DNA of 64,000 bases from Herbaspirillum sp. WKF16 (GTDB lineage Bacteria > Pseudomonadota > Gammaproteobacteria > Burkholderiales > Burkholderiaceae_D). The stretch spans positions 496,001 to 560,000 of the forward strand of contig NZ_CP118632.1 of NCBI RefSeq assembly GCF_028993615.1. Direction: 5' to 3'. A program made the translations under genes and the position numbers. Numbering within the stretch: position 1 is the first letter of the stretch; each line of letters opens with the position of its first letter. This document shows positions 38,397 through 49,530 of this stretch, piece by piece. The notes beneath the pieces were generated by a model that worked only from the letters and a program-made list of their open reading frames with translations, was not told the DNA's origin and did not search any database.

Positions 38397-40034
38397 CTAC
38401 TTCTTGGGGTTGTAGCGGATGTCGCCTTCGAACAATTGCGCGGTGCCGCCGCCGAGGTCGGACTGCACCGGCCAGGTCTCATGCCCGATGCGCAGCTCGG
38501 TGCCTTCATACACCGCCTTGGCGACGATGATGCGGGCATCCTCGGCCGCCACGATGCCTTCCTTCATCTGGCCCACTTCTTCCAGCAGCACCTTGACCTC
38601 GTAGGCCAGCGCCTTGCGCTTGTCGCTGGTCTCGAACAGGATTTCCGGCGTGGCCTTCTCCGGGTTGAGCTTGTAGTAGGCCTGCTGCTTGATGGTGCGG
38701 TCCAGCTCGGCCACCTTGCGCGCGTATTCCTGTTCCTTGATGGCGATCTTCTCTTCCAGGTAGGGATCCAGGCCGACCTGCACGCGGGTGAAGGTGGTGG
38801 TGGAGGCGCCGATGACGTTGGCGCGGATGGAGTTGGTGGCCTCGACCCGGCCGCCGATGATGTGGCCGGTGCGCGGATTGCCCTTGCCGACCACGATCTC
38901 GTCGCCGGCCAGCAGCTCGCAGTGGCGCGCATTGCCCAGCACCAGGATGCTCTCGCCGGCCTCGATGTGCGCGCTCTCGGCGAACATGACCTGCACCGAC
39001 TTCTGCGCGCTGATGCGCGAGGCGATGGCGGTGGTGCCGGCGGTAGCGGTCACGCCCTCGCTGTGGCCGATCACGCCGCCCTTGACGGTGACGCTGCCGC
39101 CGGCCACGATCTCGGCCGCTTCCACGGTGCCGTTGACGACCACGTCGCCGCCCACGTGCAATTTCATGCCGGTCATGACGTCGCCGGAGACGCGCACCGT
39201 GCCTTCGAAGGTCAGGTTGCCGGTGGAGAGGTCGACGTTCTCGACGTCGATCACCGGATTCACCTTGACGCCGTTCTTGATCACCGTCGGCTGGCCCGGC
39301 ACCATGGCCACCAGCAGGTCGGGATCGTCCGCGCTGGGCTCGGCGCCGATCGATTCCTTGGCGAAGGTGATGTCGGCGATCGGCCGCGCCGGCACCTTGC
39401 CGCCGCGGATATCGATGCCGTCCTGGCCCGGCACCGGCGGGATGCGGCGCATCAGCGGGTCGCCCGCCGACACCAGAAGCAGGTGGCCCATGTCGGCGTA
39501 GGAGACCACGGCGTCGTCGTCGATCTCGGCCAGTTCTTCTTCCTTCTCTTCCAGCAGGCTTTCAAAGCGAGCCGGCTCGGCCGGCGTGGGCATCAGGCCC
39601 TGCGCGATCACCAGCTTGTTGCAGTGGCCGGCGGTCAGCGCGCCGCGCAGCTGCTCGTGCAGGATGCCGTAGGTGATGCCGGCCGCGCGTACGGCGTTGA
39701 CCACTTCCACGCTCTTGGCGCGGCCGCCGAAGGGCGCCACCAGGGTCAGCGAGGCGCTCATCAGGTCGTCCGACACCTCCAGCGCGAACTCGCCGTCGCG
39801 GCGTTCGGCGATGACCTGGGTCACGGCTTCCTTGGCGTCTTCGGCCTTGCGCACGAAGCCGTTGAGGATGGAGTCCTGGAAGAACAGCTTGGTCAGGCCG
39901 TTGTCGGCCATCGCCTGCTTCAGGAAAGCCAGCGACAGCGGCGGAAAGCCCGGCGTCGGCGTGAAGGTTGCGCTCAGTTCGCCGCTGGCCCTGTCGAACG
40001 CAAACGACAGCGGTTGCGGAGTTGCATGGTCCAT
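38397..40034 (-). CDS. FapA/DUF342-domain protein
   Basis: 545 residues from ATG 40034 behind GAGG. A helical N-terminal part (about 1-160) is followed by a long right-handed beta-helix-like region, with regular GDVVVNGTVEAAEIVAGGSVTVKGGVIG and GDEIVVGKGNPRTGHIIGG type repeats, and a coiled-coil C-terminal section (EEKIAIKEQEYARKVAELDRTI). This is the FapA/DUF342 family, which is cytoplasmic polymer-forming-like and widespread, with a role in cell envelope or two-component regulation suggested only in some species. The frame upstream to 40337 is not coding. Confidence 0.87.
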   Translation of the reverse strand: MDHATPQPLSFAFDRASGELSATFTPTPGFPPLSLAFLKQAMADNGLTKLFFQDSILNGFVRKAEDAKEAVTQVIAERRDGEFALEVSDDLMSASLTLVAPFGGRAKSVEVVNAVRAAGITYGILHEQLRGALTAGHCNKLVIAQGLMPTPAEPARFESLLEEKEEELAEIDDDAVVSYADMGHLLLVSAGDPLMRRIPPVPGQDGIDIRGGKVPARPIADITFAKESIGAEPSADDPDLLVAMVPGQPTVIKNGVKVNPVIDVENVDLSTGNLTFEGTVRVSGDVMTGMKLHVGGDVVVNGTVEAAEIVAGGSVTVKGGVIGHSEGVTATAGTTAIASRISAQKSVQVMFAESAHIEAGESILVLGNARHCELLAGDEIVVGKGNPRTGHIIGGRVEATNSIRANVIGASTTTFTRVQVGLDPYLEEKIAIKEQEYARKVAELDRTIKQQAYYKLNPEKATPEILFETSDKRKALAYEVKVLLEEVGQMKEGIVAAEDARIIVAKAVYEGTELRIGHETWPVQSDLGGGTAQLFEGDIRYNPKK

Positions 40035-40383
40035 ACTGGTCCTCGGATGAGTTTCTGCTCGTGGGTCTGCCCGATCCAACCTGCGCCGCGCCAGCGGCGA
40101 TCGCGCCCGTGGAGGATGTCGCTGGAGATGATCGAGTGTACGCAAGTTCGCGCACGCCGGCCTGGCAATCGGAAATCGGAGCCGGCGCCCGGCATCCGCC
40201 GGGCGCAATGCCGGCGCAACGGGTGCGCATGACGACGGACTCGATTGTCCAACCGCGATTGGCCGCGAATCCCCTCGCGTGAAGCGGCTGACATTGTATT
40301 CTGGCAAGATGATCCTGCAATTTGATCCATAGCACAAGTTTTGCGCCCATTTAGAGCCAAATCGACGGTATATAGTTGACGAT
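40035..40383. other. 349-base divergent gap between the DUF342 and CDF genes
   Basis: GC-rich to about 40280, then AT-rich. On the minus strand TTGCAG (40315-40320) and TACAAT (40293-40298), 16 bases apart, form a promoter for the DUF342 gene with a leader of about 250 bases. On the plus strand TATATA and TATAGT (40370-40376) lie just before ATG 40384, giving a very short leader for the CDF gene. Confidence 0.55.
40293..40320 (-). promoter_or_regulatory. Promoter of the DUF342 gene
   Basis: Minus-strand TTGCAG, 16-base spacer, TACAAT. The fit to sigma-70 hexamers is good for both boxes (4 and 5 of 6). It lies about 260 bases before the ATG at 40034. Confidence 0.5.
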
Positions 40384-41346
40384 ATGTTAAGTGCACAAAA
40401 AGAAGACGCGCTCGGCGCCGATGCCCGCTACCGCGCAGGCCGCACCAGCACCCTGGTCAGCATCGTCGTCAACCTCGGCCTGACCGCGCTGCAGATCGGC
40501 GCGGGGATCTTCTCCGGTTCGCAGGCGCTGGTGGCCGACGGCGTGCATTCGCTGTCGGACCTGGTGTCGGACTTCGTGGTGCTGTTCGCCGCCCGTCACA
40601 GCCGCAAGGAGGCCGACGCCGATCACCAGTACGGCCACCAGCGCTACGAGAACGCCGCCTCGCTGGCGCTGGGCGCGCTGCTGCTGGCGGTCGGCATCGG
40701 CATGCTGGCGTCCGCCGCGCAGAAGATCCAGGCCTACGGCCACACGCCGCCGGTGCATGCCGCCGCGCTGTGGGTGGCGCTGGCGGCGCTGCTGGCCAAG
40801 GAGCTGCTGTTTCGCTACATGCTCGCGGTGGCCCGCCGGGTGCGTTCCAGCATGCTGGTGGCCAACGCCTGGCATGCGCGCTCGGACGCCGCTTCCTCGC
40901 TGGTGGTGGCGCTGGGGATCGCCGCCAGCCTGGGCGGCTTCACGCTGCTCGATCCGGCGGCCGCGGCCGTGGTCGGCCTGATGGTGCTGCGCATGGGCTG
41001 GCGCTTCTTCTGGAGCGCGCTGAGTGACCTGATGGACCGCGCCGTCTCCGAGGAAGAGTCGCAGGCGATCCGCGCCACGCTGCTGGACACGCCCGGCGTG
41101 CACGGCCTGCACGACCTGCGCACGCGCCGCATGGGCGACATGACGCAGGTCGACGTGCACCTGGAGATCGACGGTGCGCTCACCGTCGCCGAAGGCCACG
41201 CCATCGCCGCCGCCGCGCGTCGGCGCGTGCTGGATGCGCACAACGTGCTGGACGTGATGACCCATGTCGATCCGGTGGCCGCCGGCGCCGGTGCTGACCG
41301 CGCCGCTGGAACGCGCCGTTCCGACACGGCCCGTTCCAACATGTAA
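40384..41346 (+). CDS. Cation diffusion facilitator (CDF) metal exporter
   Basis: 320 residues. Six membrane helices; the metal site residues are visible as ADGVHSLSDLVSD (helix 2) and NAWHARSDAASS (helix 5), and the HHD-poor interhelical loop is short. A cytoplasmic C-terminal domain (GVHGLHDLRTRRMGDMTQVDVHLEIDG in part) closes it. CDF proteins export zinc, iron, manganese or cobalt with proton antiport. The HD-type pattern does not fix the metal. A TATATA lies about 10 bases before ATG 40384. Confidence 0.93.
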   Translation: MLSAQKEDALGADARYRAGRTSTLVSIVVNLGLTALQIGAGIFSGSQALVADGVHSLSDLVSDFVVLFAARHSRKEADADHQYGHQRYENAASLALGALLLAVGIGMLASAAQKIQAYGHTPPVHAAALWVALAALLAKELLFRYMLAVARRVRSSMLVANAWHARSDAASSLVVALGIAASLGGFTLLDPAAAAVVGLMVLRMGWRFFWSALSDLMDRAVSEEESQAIRATLLDTPGVHGLHDLRTRRMGDMTQVDVHLEIDGALTVAEGHAIAAAARRRVLDAHNVLDVMTHVDPVAAGAGADRAAGTRRSDTARSNM

Positions 41347-41405
41347 AGATTTTCGCAAAACCGCCGTTAGTGCCGCTATCGCCCTCCAAGCGCACCGACG
41401 ACGCC

Positions 41406-42971
41406 ATGACCACCATTGCCCCGCTGTCCTCTTCCTCCCCGGCCTACCAGCCGGCCGCCGCGCGCAACAATGCCGTCGCCGTCGCCGCCTCCGCCGCCGT
41501 CCGGTCGGATACGGTCGCGCTGGGCGCGCAGGCCGCCGACCTGGCGTTGTATTCGGCGTCGGGGCAGCTTGCCAACGCCAAGTCGCCGGTGTGGGAAAAC
41601 AAGCAGCTCGACACCATCACCGCGCAGATGGCCAATACCGCGGCGGCGGGCGATCTGGCCGGCCGCCTGCACGGGCTGGGCCGGGCCTTGACCGATTACA
41701 TCGGCGAGGGCGGCAACGGCTATTCGCAGTCGGTGCTGACATCGGACCTGGCCACCGGCGGCGACAGCGGCGTGCAATCCATCCTGCGCGACCAGCTGCA
41801 GAAATTCGCCGCCAACAGCATCGGCCTGTCTGTCGCCACCGCCGGCGGCGCCAAGGTCAACTTCAGCCTCGCCTCCAACAGCGACGGCATCGCGGTCAAG
41901 ATCGAGGTGATCGACGGCAAGCTCACCGACGCCGACCGCGAAGCCATCCGCCAGCTGGGCGACGCCTTCCAGGGCGCCATCGGCGGCCTGGCGCAACAGC
42001 CGCCCAAGCTGGCGCTGGACGGCCTGATGAAGTTCGACACCGGCGCCCTCGGTTCGGTCGAGCTCAACGCCAGGATCGGCGACCAGGCGATACAGCTGCA
42101 CGTCGACGCCCAGCAACGCTCGCTCTCCACCAGCAGCAGCGCCGGCACCATGAAGGTCGCGGTCGACTTGAAGAACACCGCCATCCTCGGCAGCGGCGAG
42201 CAGCGCCAGCGCGCCATCGCCAGCTACCTGCAGCAGTTCGACGCGGCCTCGCGGCGCGGCCACGGCGACGCCGGCCTGAACGACCTGTTCAAGGACGCCT
42301 TCTCCCAGCTCAACGGCAATTACCCGGTCCGGACTGGCGCGCCGGGCAATGACATGCCCAAGGTCGCGGCCGACGGCACCGACCGCCAGATGCTGTCCGG
42401 CCTGGCCGATTTCACGGCGTCGATCTCGCAGGCCACCGAGTCGCCCAATCCGCTCAGGCGCGGCGAGACCGACGGCTTCGACTACCAGGTCTCGCAGCAG
42501 ACATCGCTCACCGGCCGGAACCAGGCCAACCGCGGCATCACGCAAGAGCAGCACTCCAGCCTCAAGGCAGCCTGGCACGAAGCGCTCCAGCCGGACCTGC
42601 CGCTCAAGCTGGGCACCGACAAGCAGTCGCAGAACTACACCTATCACCAGGTCGACGACCAGGCCTCCAGCAAGCTGGAAATCGGCTACGAGCTGGGCTA
42701 CCTGTCCAAGGTGCGCCTGAGCCAGTCGGCCAGCCAGAACACCCGTGTGACCAAGTATGTGATGGGGGAAAAGGTGTCCGACGTCAGCACGCCGCTGAAT
42801 TCAGCCATCGTGCGCGACTTCGCCGAGCAGCTGCGCGACGGTCGTGACGCCCGCACTGCCGACGGCCAGTACCGCTGGCAGCAGAAACTGGCGCAGATCG
42901 GCGCCATGGCGCTGCTGCAGCCGGATCCCTCGGCGCTCAAGGCGCAGGGCGCGCAGGCCCTGCTGAACTGA
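41406..42971 (+). CDS. 521-residue protein of unknown family
   Basis: From ATG 41406 (MTTIAPLSSSSPAYQPAAARN); GTG 41370 would add 12 residues. No signal peptide and no long hydrophobic helix. The sequence alternates Ala/Ser/Gln-rich helical stretches with strands; it contains no Cys in the parts examined. Regular phrases such as LDGLMKFDTGALGSVELNARIGD and SKLEIGYELGYLSKVRLSQSAS suggest a mostly beta middle and C-terminal region. The codon bias is like the neighbours, so it is not recent foreign DNA. Its stop directly abuts the stop of the molybdoenzyme gene on the other strand (no spacer). I cannot assign a function. Confidence 0.8.
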   Translation: MTTIAPLSSSSPAYQPAAARNNAVAVAASAAVRSDTVALGAQAADLALYSASGQLANAKSPVWENKQLDTITAQMANTAAAGDLAGRLHGLGRALTDYIGEGGNGYSQSVLTSDLATGGDSGVQSILRDQLQKFAANSIGLSVATAGGAKVNFSLASNSDGIAVKIEVIDGKLTDADREAIRQLGDAFQGAIGGLAQQPPKLALDGLMKFDTGALGSVELNARIGDQAIQLHVDAQQRSLSTSSSAGTMKVAVDLKNTAILGSGEQRQRAIASYLQQFDAASRRGHGDAGLNDLFKDAFSQLNGNYPVRTGAPGNDMPKVAADGTDRQMLSGLADFTASISQATESPNPLRRGETDGFDYQVSQQTSLTGRNQANRGITQEQHSSLKAAWHEALQPDLPLKLGTDKQSQNYTYHQVDDQASSKLEIGYELGYLSKVRLSQSASQNTRVTKYVMGEKVSDVSTPLNSAIVRDFAEQLRDGRDARTADGQYRWQQKLAQIGAMALLQPDPSALKAQGAQALLN

Positions 42972-45272
<2,301 letters not shown>

Positions 45273-45375
45273 GGTTGGCTCCAATGGGTGATGCCGCCAG
45301 CATAGGCGCGCGTCGCGCCGGCCGAAGGGAGTAGATCGGGCGCGGCCCGACCGGTACAGTTGCGCCGCGGCGGGC

Positions 45376-45786
45376 TCAGGCCGCCGCCAGCATCTGGGCC
45401 CGGCGCGCGACGATCCTGCGCACCTGGCGCTCCAGCGTGTCGGCGTTGAAGGGCTTGACGATGTAGCCGTCGGCGCCGCATTGCGCGGCGTGCAGGATGT
45501 TGTCCTTGTGGGTCTCGGCGGTGACCATCAGCACCGGCAGGTGGGCCAGGTCGGGATGGCTGCGTATCTTGCGCAGCAGCGCGATGCCGTCCATGAGCGG
45601 CATGTTCCAGTCGGTCAGCACGAAGTCCACCGAGCTGGCCCCGGACTCCAGGATTTTCCAGGCCGTGCTGCCGTCGTCGGCCTCGGTCTGGCGCGGGTAG
45701 CCGAGGTCCTTGAGCAGGGCGCCGACGATGCGGCGCATCGGCGCGAAGTCGTCGACGATCATGAAGTGGAGGTCGGAGGCGGCCAT
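45376..45786 (-). CDS. CheY-like single-domain response regulator
   Basis: 136 residues from ATG 45786 behind AAAGGA. A lone receiver: acidic pair D12-D13, phospho-acceptor D59 in LTDWNMPLMDG, Thr in MVTAETHKDN and the switch lysine in GYIVKPF. The DDFAPMRRIVGALLKDLG and DWNMP patterns are close to chemotaxis CheY, which binds the flagellar motor switch when phosphorylated. It is not beside a cheA gene here. An unexplained dyad lies 89 bases upstream (45875-45890). Confidence 0.92.
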   Translation of the reverse strand: MAASDLHFMIVDDFAPMRRIVGALLKDLGYPRQTEADDGSTAWKILESGASSVDFVLTDWNMPLMDGIALLRKIRSHPDLAHLPVLMVTAETHKDNILHAAQCGADGYIVKPFNADTLERQVRRIVARRAQMLAAA

Positions 45787-45874
45787 GCTGGCGTCCTTTC
45801 TTGCGGGTGTCGTGGGCGCCGCGCGGGGCCGCGGCAATGCGATGAAGAGTAGCAAGCGCGCCGGCGCTGAAAAA

Positions 45875-45890
45875 TCATACGTTGGTATGA
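45875..45890. promoter_or_regulatory. Perfect dyad TCATAC-GTTG-GTATGA in the cheY/mntP divergent gap
   Basis: Six-base perfect arms with a 4-base centre, midway between the CheY start codon and the predicted mntP promoter. The layout resembles NarL/FixJ-class or similar regulator boxes, but I cannot name the binder. No -35 or -10 box was recognised directly over it. Confidence 0.6.
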
Positions 45891-45965
45891 CGCACCCACA
45901 CTTGCGGATTGCCCGGATGCAAGGACTGGCGCGCAACAGCACGCGCCGGGCCGGCGCTTATCGGG

Positions 45966-45971
45966 TAGAAT
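45966..45971 (+). promoter_or_regulatory. -10 element of the mntP transcript
   Basis: TAGAAT, about 11 bases before the riboswitch begins. It fits a start near 45978. A matching -35 hexamer was not clear. Confidence 0.5.
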
Positions 45972-45979
45972 GCGACCTT

Positions 45980-46137
45980 CTCTTTGGGGAGTAGCCAGCT
46001 TCCGGGTCATCCGGAAGAGCCCGCGTCAACATTCTCGGCAGCAGCCGTGGCGCGGGTAGCCAACTTGGTAGGCGAGACCATAGACGTATCCGCGCCCTTG
46101 GTCGGGCGTGCGGACACGTCCATGGACATCGCCCGAC
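45980..46137 (+). ncRNA. yybP-ykoY (manganese-sensing) riboswitch upstream of mntP
   Basis: The leader carries the class hallmarks: TTTGGGGAGTAGCC near the start, GTCAACATTCTCG, and GGTAGGCGAGACC further on, the parts that build the two stacked Mn2+ sites. A perfect 8-pair hairpin (GTCGGGCG with CGCCCGAC, 46101-46137) ends 1-2 bases before the GAGGAA ribosome site of mntP, so manganese binding probably controls translation start rather than termination. The class is known to sense Mn2+ and to raise MntP-type exporter expression. Confidence 0.92.
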
Positions 46138-46153
46138 CGAGGAACCCCGTCTC

Positions 46154-46720
46154 ATGAATTTCCCCGCACTCGTCCTGCTCGCCTTCGCGATGTCTACCGA
46201 CGCCTTCGCCGCCGCCATCGGCAAGGGCGCAGCGATGCACAAGCCGCGTTTCCTGCAAGCCTTGCGCATCGGCCTGCTGTTCGGCGTGATCGAAGCCATC
46301 ACCCCGCTGATCGGCTGGTTCGCCGGTTCGGTCGCCACCAAGTGGGTGGCCCAATGGGATCACTGGATCGCCTTCGTGCTGCTGCTGGTGCTGGGTGCGC
46401 GCATGATCCGCGAAGGCCTGGGCGGCGCCGATGAAGAAGCCGCGCCCGAGCCGCAGAAGCAATCGGTGCTGATGCTGGCGCTGACCGCGGTGGCCACCAG
46501 CATCGACGCCATGGCGGTGGGCGTGGGCCTGGCCTTCGTCGACGTCAGCATCCTCGAGGCCTCGCTGCTGATCGGCCTGGCCACCACCCTCATGGTGACC
46601 ATCGGCGTGCTGGTGGGACGCATGCTGGGCGGCATCGTCGGCAAGCGCGCCGAGATCATCGGCGGGGTCGTGCTGATCGGCGTGGGCGCGGCCATCCTCT
46701 ACGAACACATCGGCGCCTGA
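46154..46720 (+). CDS. mntP: Manganese efflux pump MntP
   Basis: 188 residues, six membrane helices in two homologous halves, with the acidic repeats [15 protein letters not shown] and [17 protein letters not shown] typical of MntP/YebN (DUF204). It exports Mn2+ from the cytoplasm. The preceding manganese riboswitch strongly supports the assignment. The GAGGAA ribosome site is 9 bases before ATG 46154. A terminator follows at 46744. Confidence 0.97.
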   Translation: MNFPALVLLAFAMSTDAFAAAIGKGAAMHKPRFLQALRIGLLFGVIEAITPLIGWFAGSVATKWVAQWDHWIAFVLLLVLGARMIREGLGGADEEAAPEPQKQSVLMLALTAVATSIDAMAVGVGLAFVDVSILEASLLIGLATTLMVTIGVLVGRMLGGIVGKRAEIIGGVVLIGVGAAILYEHIGA

Positions 46721-46743
46721 GGCAAACGCATCGCCTGTCATCG

Positions 46744-46766
46744 GCCCGCGCTCGCGCGGGCTTTTT
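46744..46766 (+). terminator. Rho-independent terminator of mntP
   Basis: GCCCGCG, loop CTCG, CGCGGGC, then five T residues. It begins 24 bases after the mntP stop. Confidence 0.88.
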
Positions 46767-46845
46767 CATGCCCGGCGCGGAATCGCCGCAACGGCGCAAC
46801 GCCGTGCGTTGCGCCGTCGGCCCCATCGCGGGTAACATACGCGCG

Positions 46846-47060
46846 TTTTGGTGCTCGCGGCCGACTCTTCAATCCCGGCCGCAGTTAAACGGGAAACACG
46901 CGCCGGCGTCATCGGCGGTCAACGTGTGCTGCCCCCGCAACGGTAAGACAGGCGCCGCATCCATCGATGCGGCAGGTCGCTTCCAAAGTCCACTGTGCAG
47001 CCTGGCTGCATGGGAAGGCGTGGCGATCGGTCCTGTCAGCCCGGATACCGGCCAGGACGG
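46846..47060 (+). ncRNA. Cobalamin (vitamin B12) riboswitch
   Basis: The order of conserved blocks is diagnostic: TTTTGGTGC, AAACGGGAAACACG, the B12 box GCTGCCCCCGCAACGG (46928-46943), CCACTG, TGGGAAGGCG and GTCAGCCCGGATACCGGCC. It precedes a TonB receptor and an ABC importer, the usual targets. Binding of adenosylcobalamin or a related cobalamin should turn the operon off. Confidence 0.95.
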
Positions 47061-47131
47061 ATGGACGCAGGCGACCGGGGTGTGTCGCGACTGCCTGGCG
47101 AAATCGATCAGTTTCCGAACAAGATGAACAG

Positions 47132-47156
47132 CGTGCCTGACGGCGCGGGGCTTTTT
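47132..47156 (+). terminator. Candidate expression-platform terminator of the cobalamin riboswitch
   Basis: CGTGCC, loop TGAC, GGCGCG (six pairs, one G-T) followed by GGGC and five T, 70 bases after the aptamer and 180 before the receptor ATG. The stem is short, so this could also be incidental; an alternative is control of the ribosome site at 47324. Confidence 0.4.
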
Positions 47157-47334
47157 GCGGCCTCGCGTTGCGTCATGCGCGCGCATGCGCTTGCGCGCCG
47201 ATCGCTTGCTTCTTCGCCCTGGCTGTCGCACCGGCTACCGTTGCCTGTTTCCCTTGATCGCAGCGCGCGGGGAGGCGCGCTCCACAAGAAACGGCCGTCC
47301 CGGCACGACCGGCGGCCACCAACAGGAAGCGGCA

Positions 47335-49530
47335 ATGAAGAAGCACACCGGCAAGGCGCCCGCGGGCGCGCACATCCATTCATCCAGGGGCCTGCTGCGC
47401 AAGCGCCTGGCCATCGCGCTGGCCGGGGCCTGCTCGGCCATGGGCGGCGCCCAGGCCTGGGCGCAGGCCGGCGACGCCGACGCGCTGCCCGAGATCGTGG
47501 TCTCGACCCGCAACGAGAGCGATCTCAAGAAGGCCGGCACGGCCGGCGGCCGGCTTGAACTCACGCCCCTGGAAACCCCGGCCAGCGTGACGGTGATCTC
47601 CGGCGACACCATCCGCGAGCGCGGCTACCAGAGCCTGCTGGATGCGCAGACGCGCGCCCCCGGCATCACTTCGGTGCCGTTCTCCGGCAATGGCAACAAC
47701 TCGTTGTCGGCGCGCGGCTTCTACGGCCCCAACTCGATCTCGCAGCTCTACGACGGCCTGCAGCTCTACAACGCCGGCGGCGTGGTGACCTTCCCGTTCG
47801 ACCCGTGGAACGTGGAGCGCGTGGAGTTCCTCAACGGCCCGGCCTCGGTGCTGTACGGCACCGGCTTCGTCGGCGGCGCCGTCAACGTGGTGCCCAAGAA
47901 GCCCGACTTCGACAAGTCGTCCAACGAAGTGCAATTGTCGGCCGGTTCCTTCGGCACCTGGCGCCAGGCCATCGACAGCGCCGGGCCGTTGAACGAGCAG
48001 TGGGCCTACCGCATCAACGCCAGCCACACCGGCTCGGACGGCTGGATGGAGCGCGGCCGCAGCGATAGCCTGGCGGTGTCGGCGGCGCTGGCCTGGCGGG
48101 CCACGCAAGACCTGACGCTAACCCTGTCCAACGACTACGGCGACATCCATCCCGGCAGCTACGAAGGCACGCCGATCGCCAACGGCAGCCTCGTGCCCGG
48201 CCTGCGCTACCGCAACTTCAACGTCGACGACGCCCAGGTGCGCTTCACCGAGAACCGCACCTACCTGCGCGCGCGCTATCAGCTCTCGCCGGACGTGGTG
48301 CTCAACAACGACCTCTACCTGATCAAGCACGACCGCCGCTACAAGGAGACCTATACCTACACCTACAATCCGGTCACCGGCAACGTGGCGCGTTCCAACT
48401 ACCGCGACATCATCGGCTACCAGACGCAATACGGCGACCATGGCTACGCAACCGTCGACAGCCAGCTGCTGGGACGGAAAAACCAGCTGGTGGTGGGCTT
48501 CGACGTCAACCGCTCGGTCTACGACCGCAACGACAACACCAATACCTCGGGCAATTTCCCGGGCTCGACCACGGTCAATGCGTCTTCCTTTGCGCCGGGC
48601 ACATTCGCGCAAGGCACCACCGCGGCCATGCGCTACCTGTACCGCCTGACGCTGGACCAGGCCGGCCTGTTCCTGCAGGACCGCTACCAGTTGGCCGAGC
48701 GCTGGTCGGTCAGCGGCGGCGTGCGCGGCGACAACTACCAGACCAGGCGCGACGATATCCTCACCGGCGCCCGCGCCTCGGGCAACATCAACGCCGCCTC
48801 ATGGAACACGGGCGTGGTGTTCACCCCGGCGCGCGACCTCTCGCTGTATGCCCAGTACGCGGTGGCCTCCGACCCGGCCACCTCGCTGGCCAGCATCGGC
48901 GCCTCGCAGATGCAGTACGCGGTCTCGCGCGGCAAGCAGGTGGAAGCGGGCGTGAAGCAGTCGCTGTGGGACGGCAAGCTGGACTGGACGCTGGCCGCCT
49001 ACCGCATCATCAAGACCAACCTGCTCACGCCCAACATCAACAACAGCGCGCTTTCGGACACCGTCGGCCAGCAATCCTCGCGCGGCCTGGAGGCCTCGAT
49101 CGCCTTCAAGCCCAGCCGCGACTGGCGCATCGAAGCCAACGCCTCGGTGCTGCAGGCGCAGTTCGACGACTTCAACGCCAGCGTCGCCGGCAAGCTGAGC
49201 TCGCTGCGCGGCTATCGTCCGCAGTTCGTGCCCAAGCGCACCGGCAACCTGTTCGTGGCATGGAGCTTCATGCCGCAATGGGAAGCGCGCACCGGCGCCC
49301 ACTACGTCAGCGACCGCTACTCGGACAACGCCCAGCTGTATCGCCTGCCGGCCTACACCGTGCTGGACGCGGGCCTGGCCTGGCGCGCCAACGAGCGCCT
49401 GAAGGTCGATCTGCGCATCGACAACCTGGCCGACAAGGTCTACGCCGCATCGACCTATGCCGGCTCCTCGACCCAGTGGATCCTGGGCGCGCCGCGCAGC
49501 TACACGCTGACCATGAACTATGCGTTCTGA
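47335..49530 (+). CDS. TonB-dependent outer-membrane receptor, cobalamin-riboswitch controlled
   Basis: 731 residues from ATG 47335, AGGAAG upstream. A signal peptide region (RKRLAIALAGACSAMGGAQAWA) leads to a TonB box-like LPEIVVST and plug domain (SVTVISGDTIRERGYQSLLDAQTRAPGI in part), then a beta-barrel ending in NYAF with terminal Phe. By size and plug (RGFYGPNSISQLYDGLQLYN) it looks like siderophore receptors rather than the shorter BtuB. The riboswitch and coupled importer suggest it takes up cobalamin or another corrinoid. Its stop overlaps the next start. Confidence 0.92.
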   Translation: MKKHTGKAPAGAHIHSSRGLLRKRLAIALAGACSAMGGAQAWAQAGDADALPEIVVSTRNESDLKKAGTAGGRLELTPLETPASVTVISGDTIRERGYQSLLDAQTRAPGITSVPFSGNGNNSLSARGFYGPNSISQLYDGLQLYNAGGVVTFPFDPWNVERVEFLNGPASVLYGTGFVGGAVNVVPKKPDFDKSSNEVQLSAGSFGTWRQAIDSAGPLNEQWAYRINASHTGSDGWMERGRSDSLAVSAALAWRATQDLTLTLSNDYGDIHPGSYEGTPIANGSLVPGLRYRNFNVDDAQVRFTENRTYLRARYQLSPDVVLNNDLYLIKHDRRYKETYTYTYNPVTGNVARSNYRDIIGYQTQYGDHGYATVDSQLLGRKNQLVVGFDVNRSVYDRNDNTNTSGNFPGSTTVNASSFAPGTFAQGTTAAMRYLYRLTLDQAGLFLQDRYQLAERWSVSGGVRGDNYQTRRDDILTGARASGNINAASWNTGVVFTPARDLSLYAQYAVASDPATSLASIGASQMQYAVSRGKQVEAGVKQSLWDGKLDWTLAAYRIIKTNLLTPNINNSALSDTVGQQSSRGLEASIAFKPSRDWRIEANASVLQAQFDDFNASVAGKLSSLRGYRPQFVPKRTGNLFVAWSFMPQWEARTGAHYVSDRYSDNAQLYRLPAYTVLDAGLAWRANERLKVDLRIDNLADKVYAASTYAGSSTQWILGAPRSYTLTMNYAF

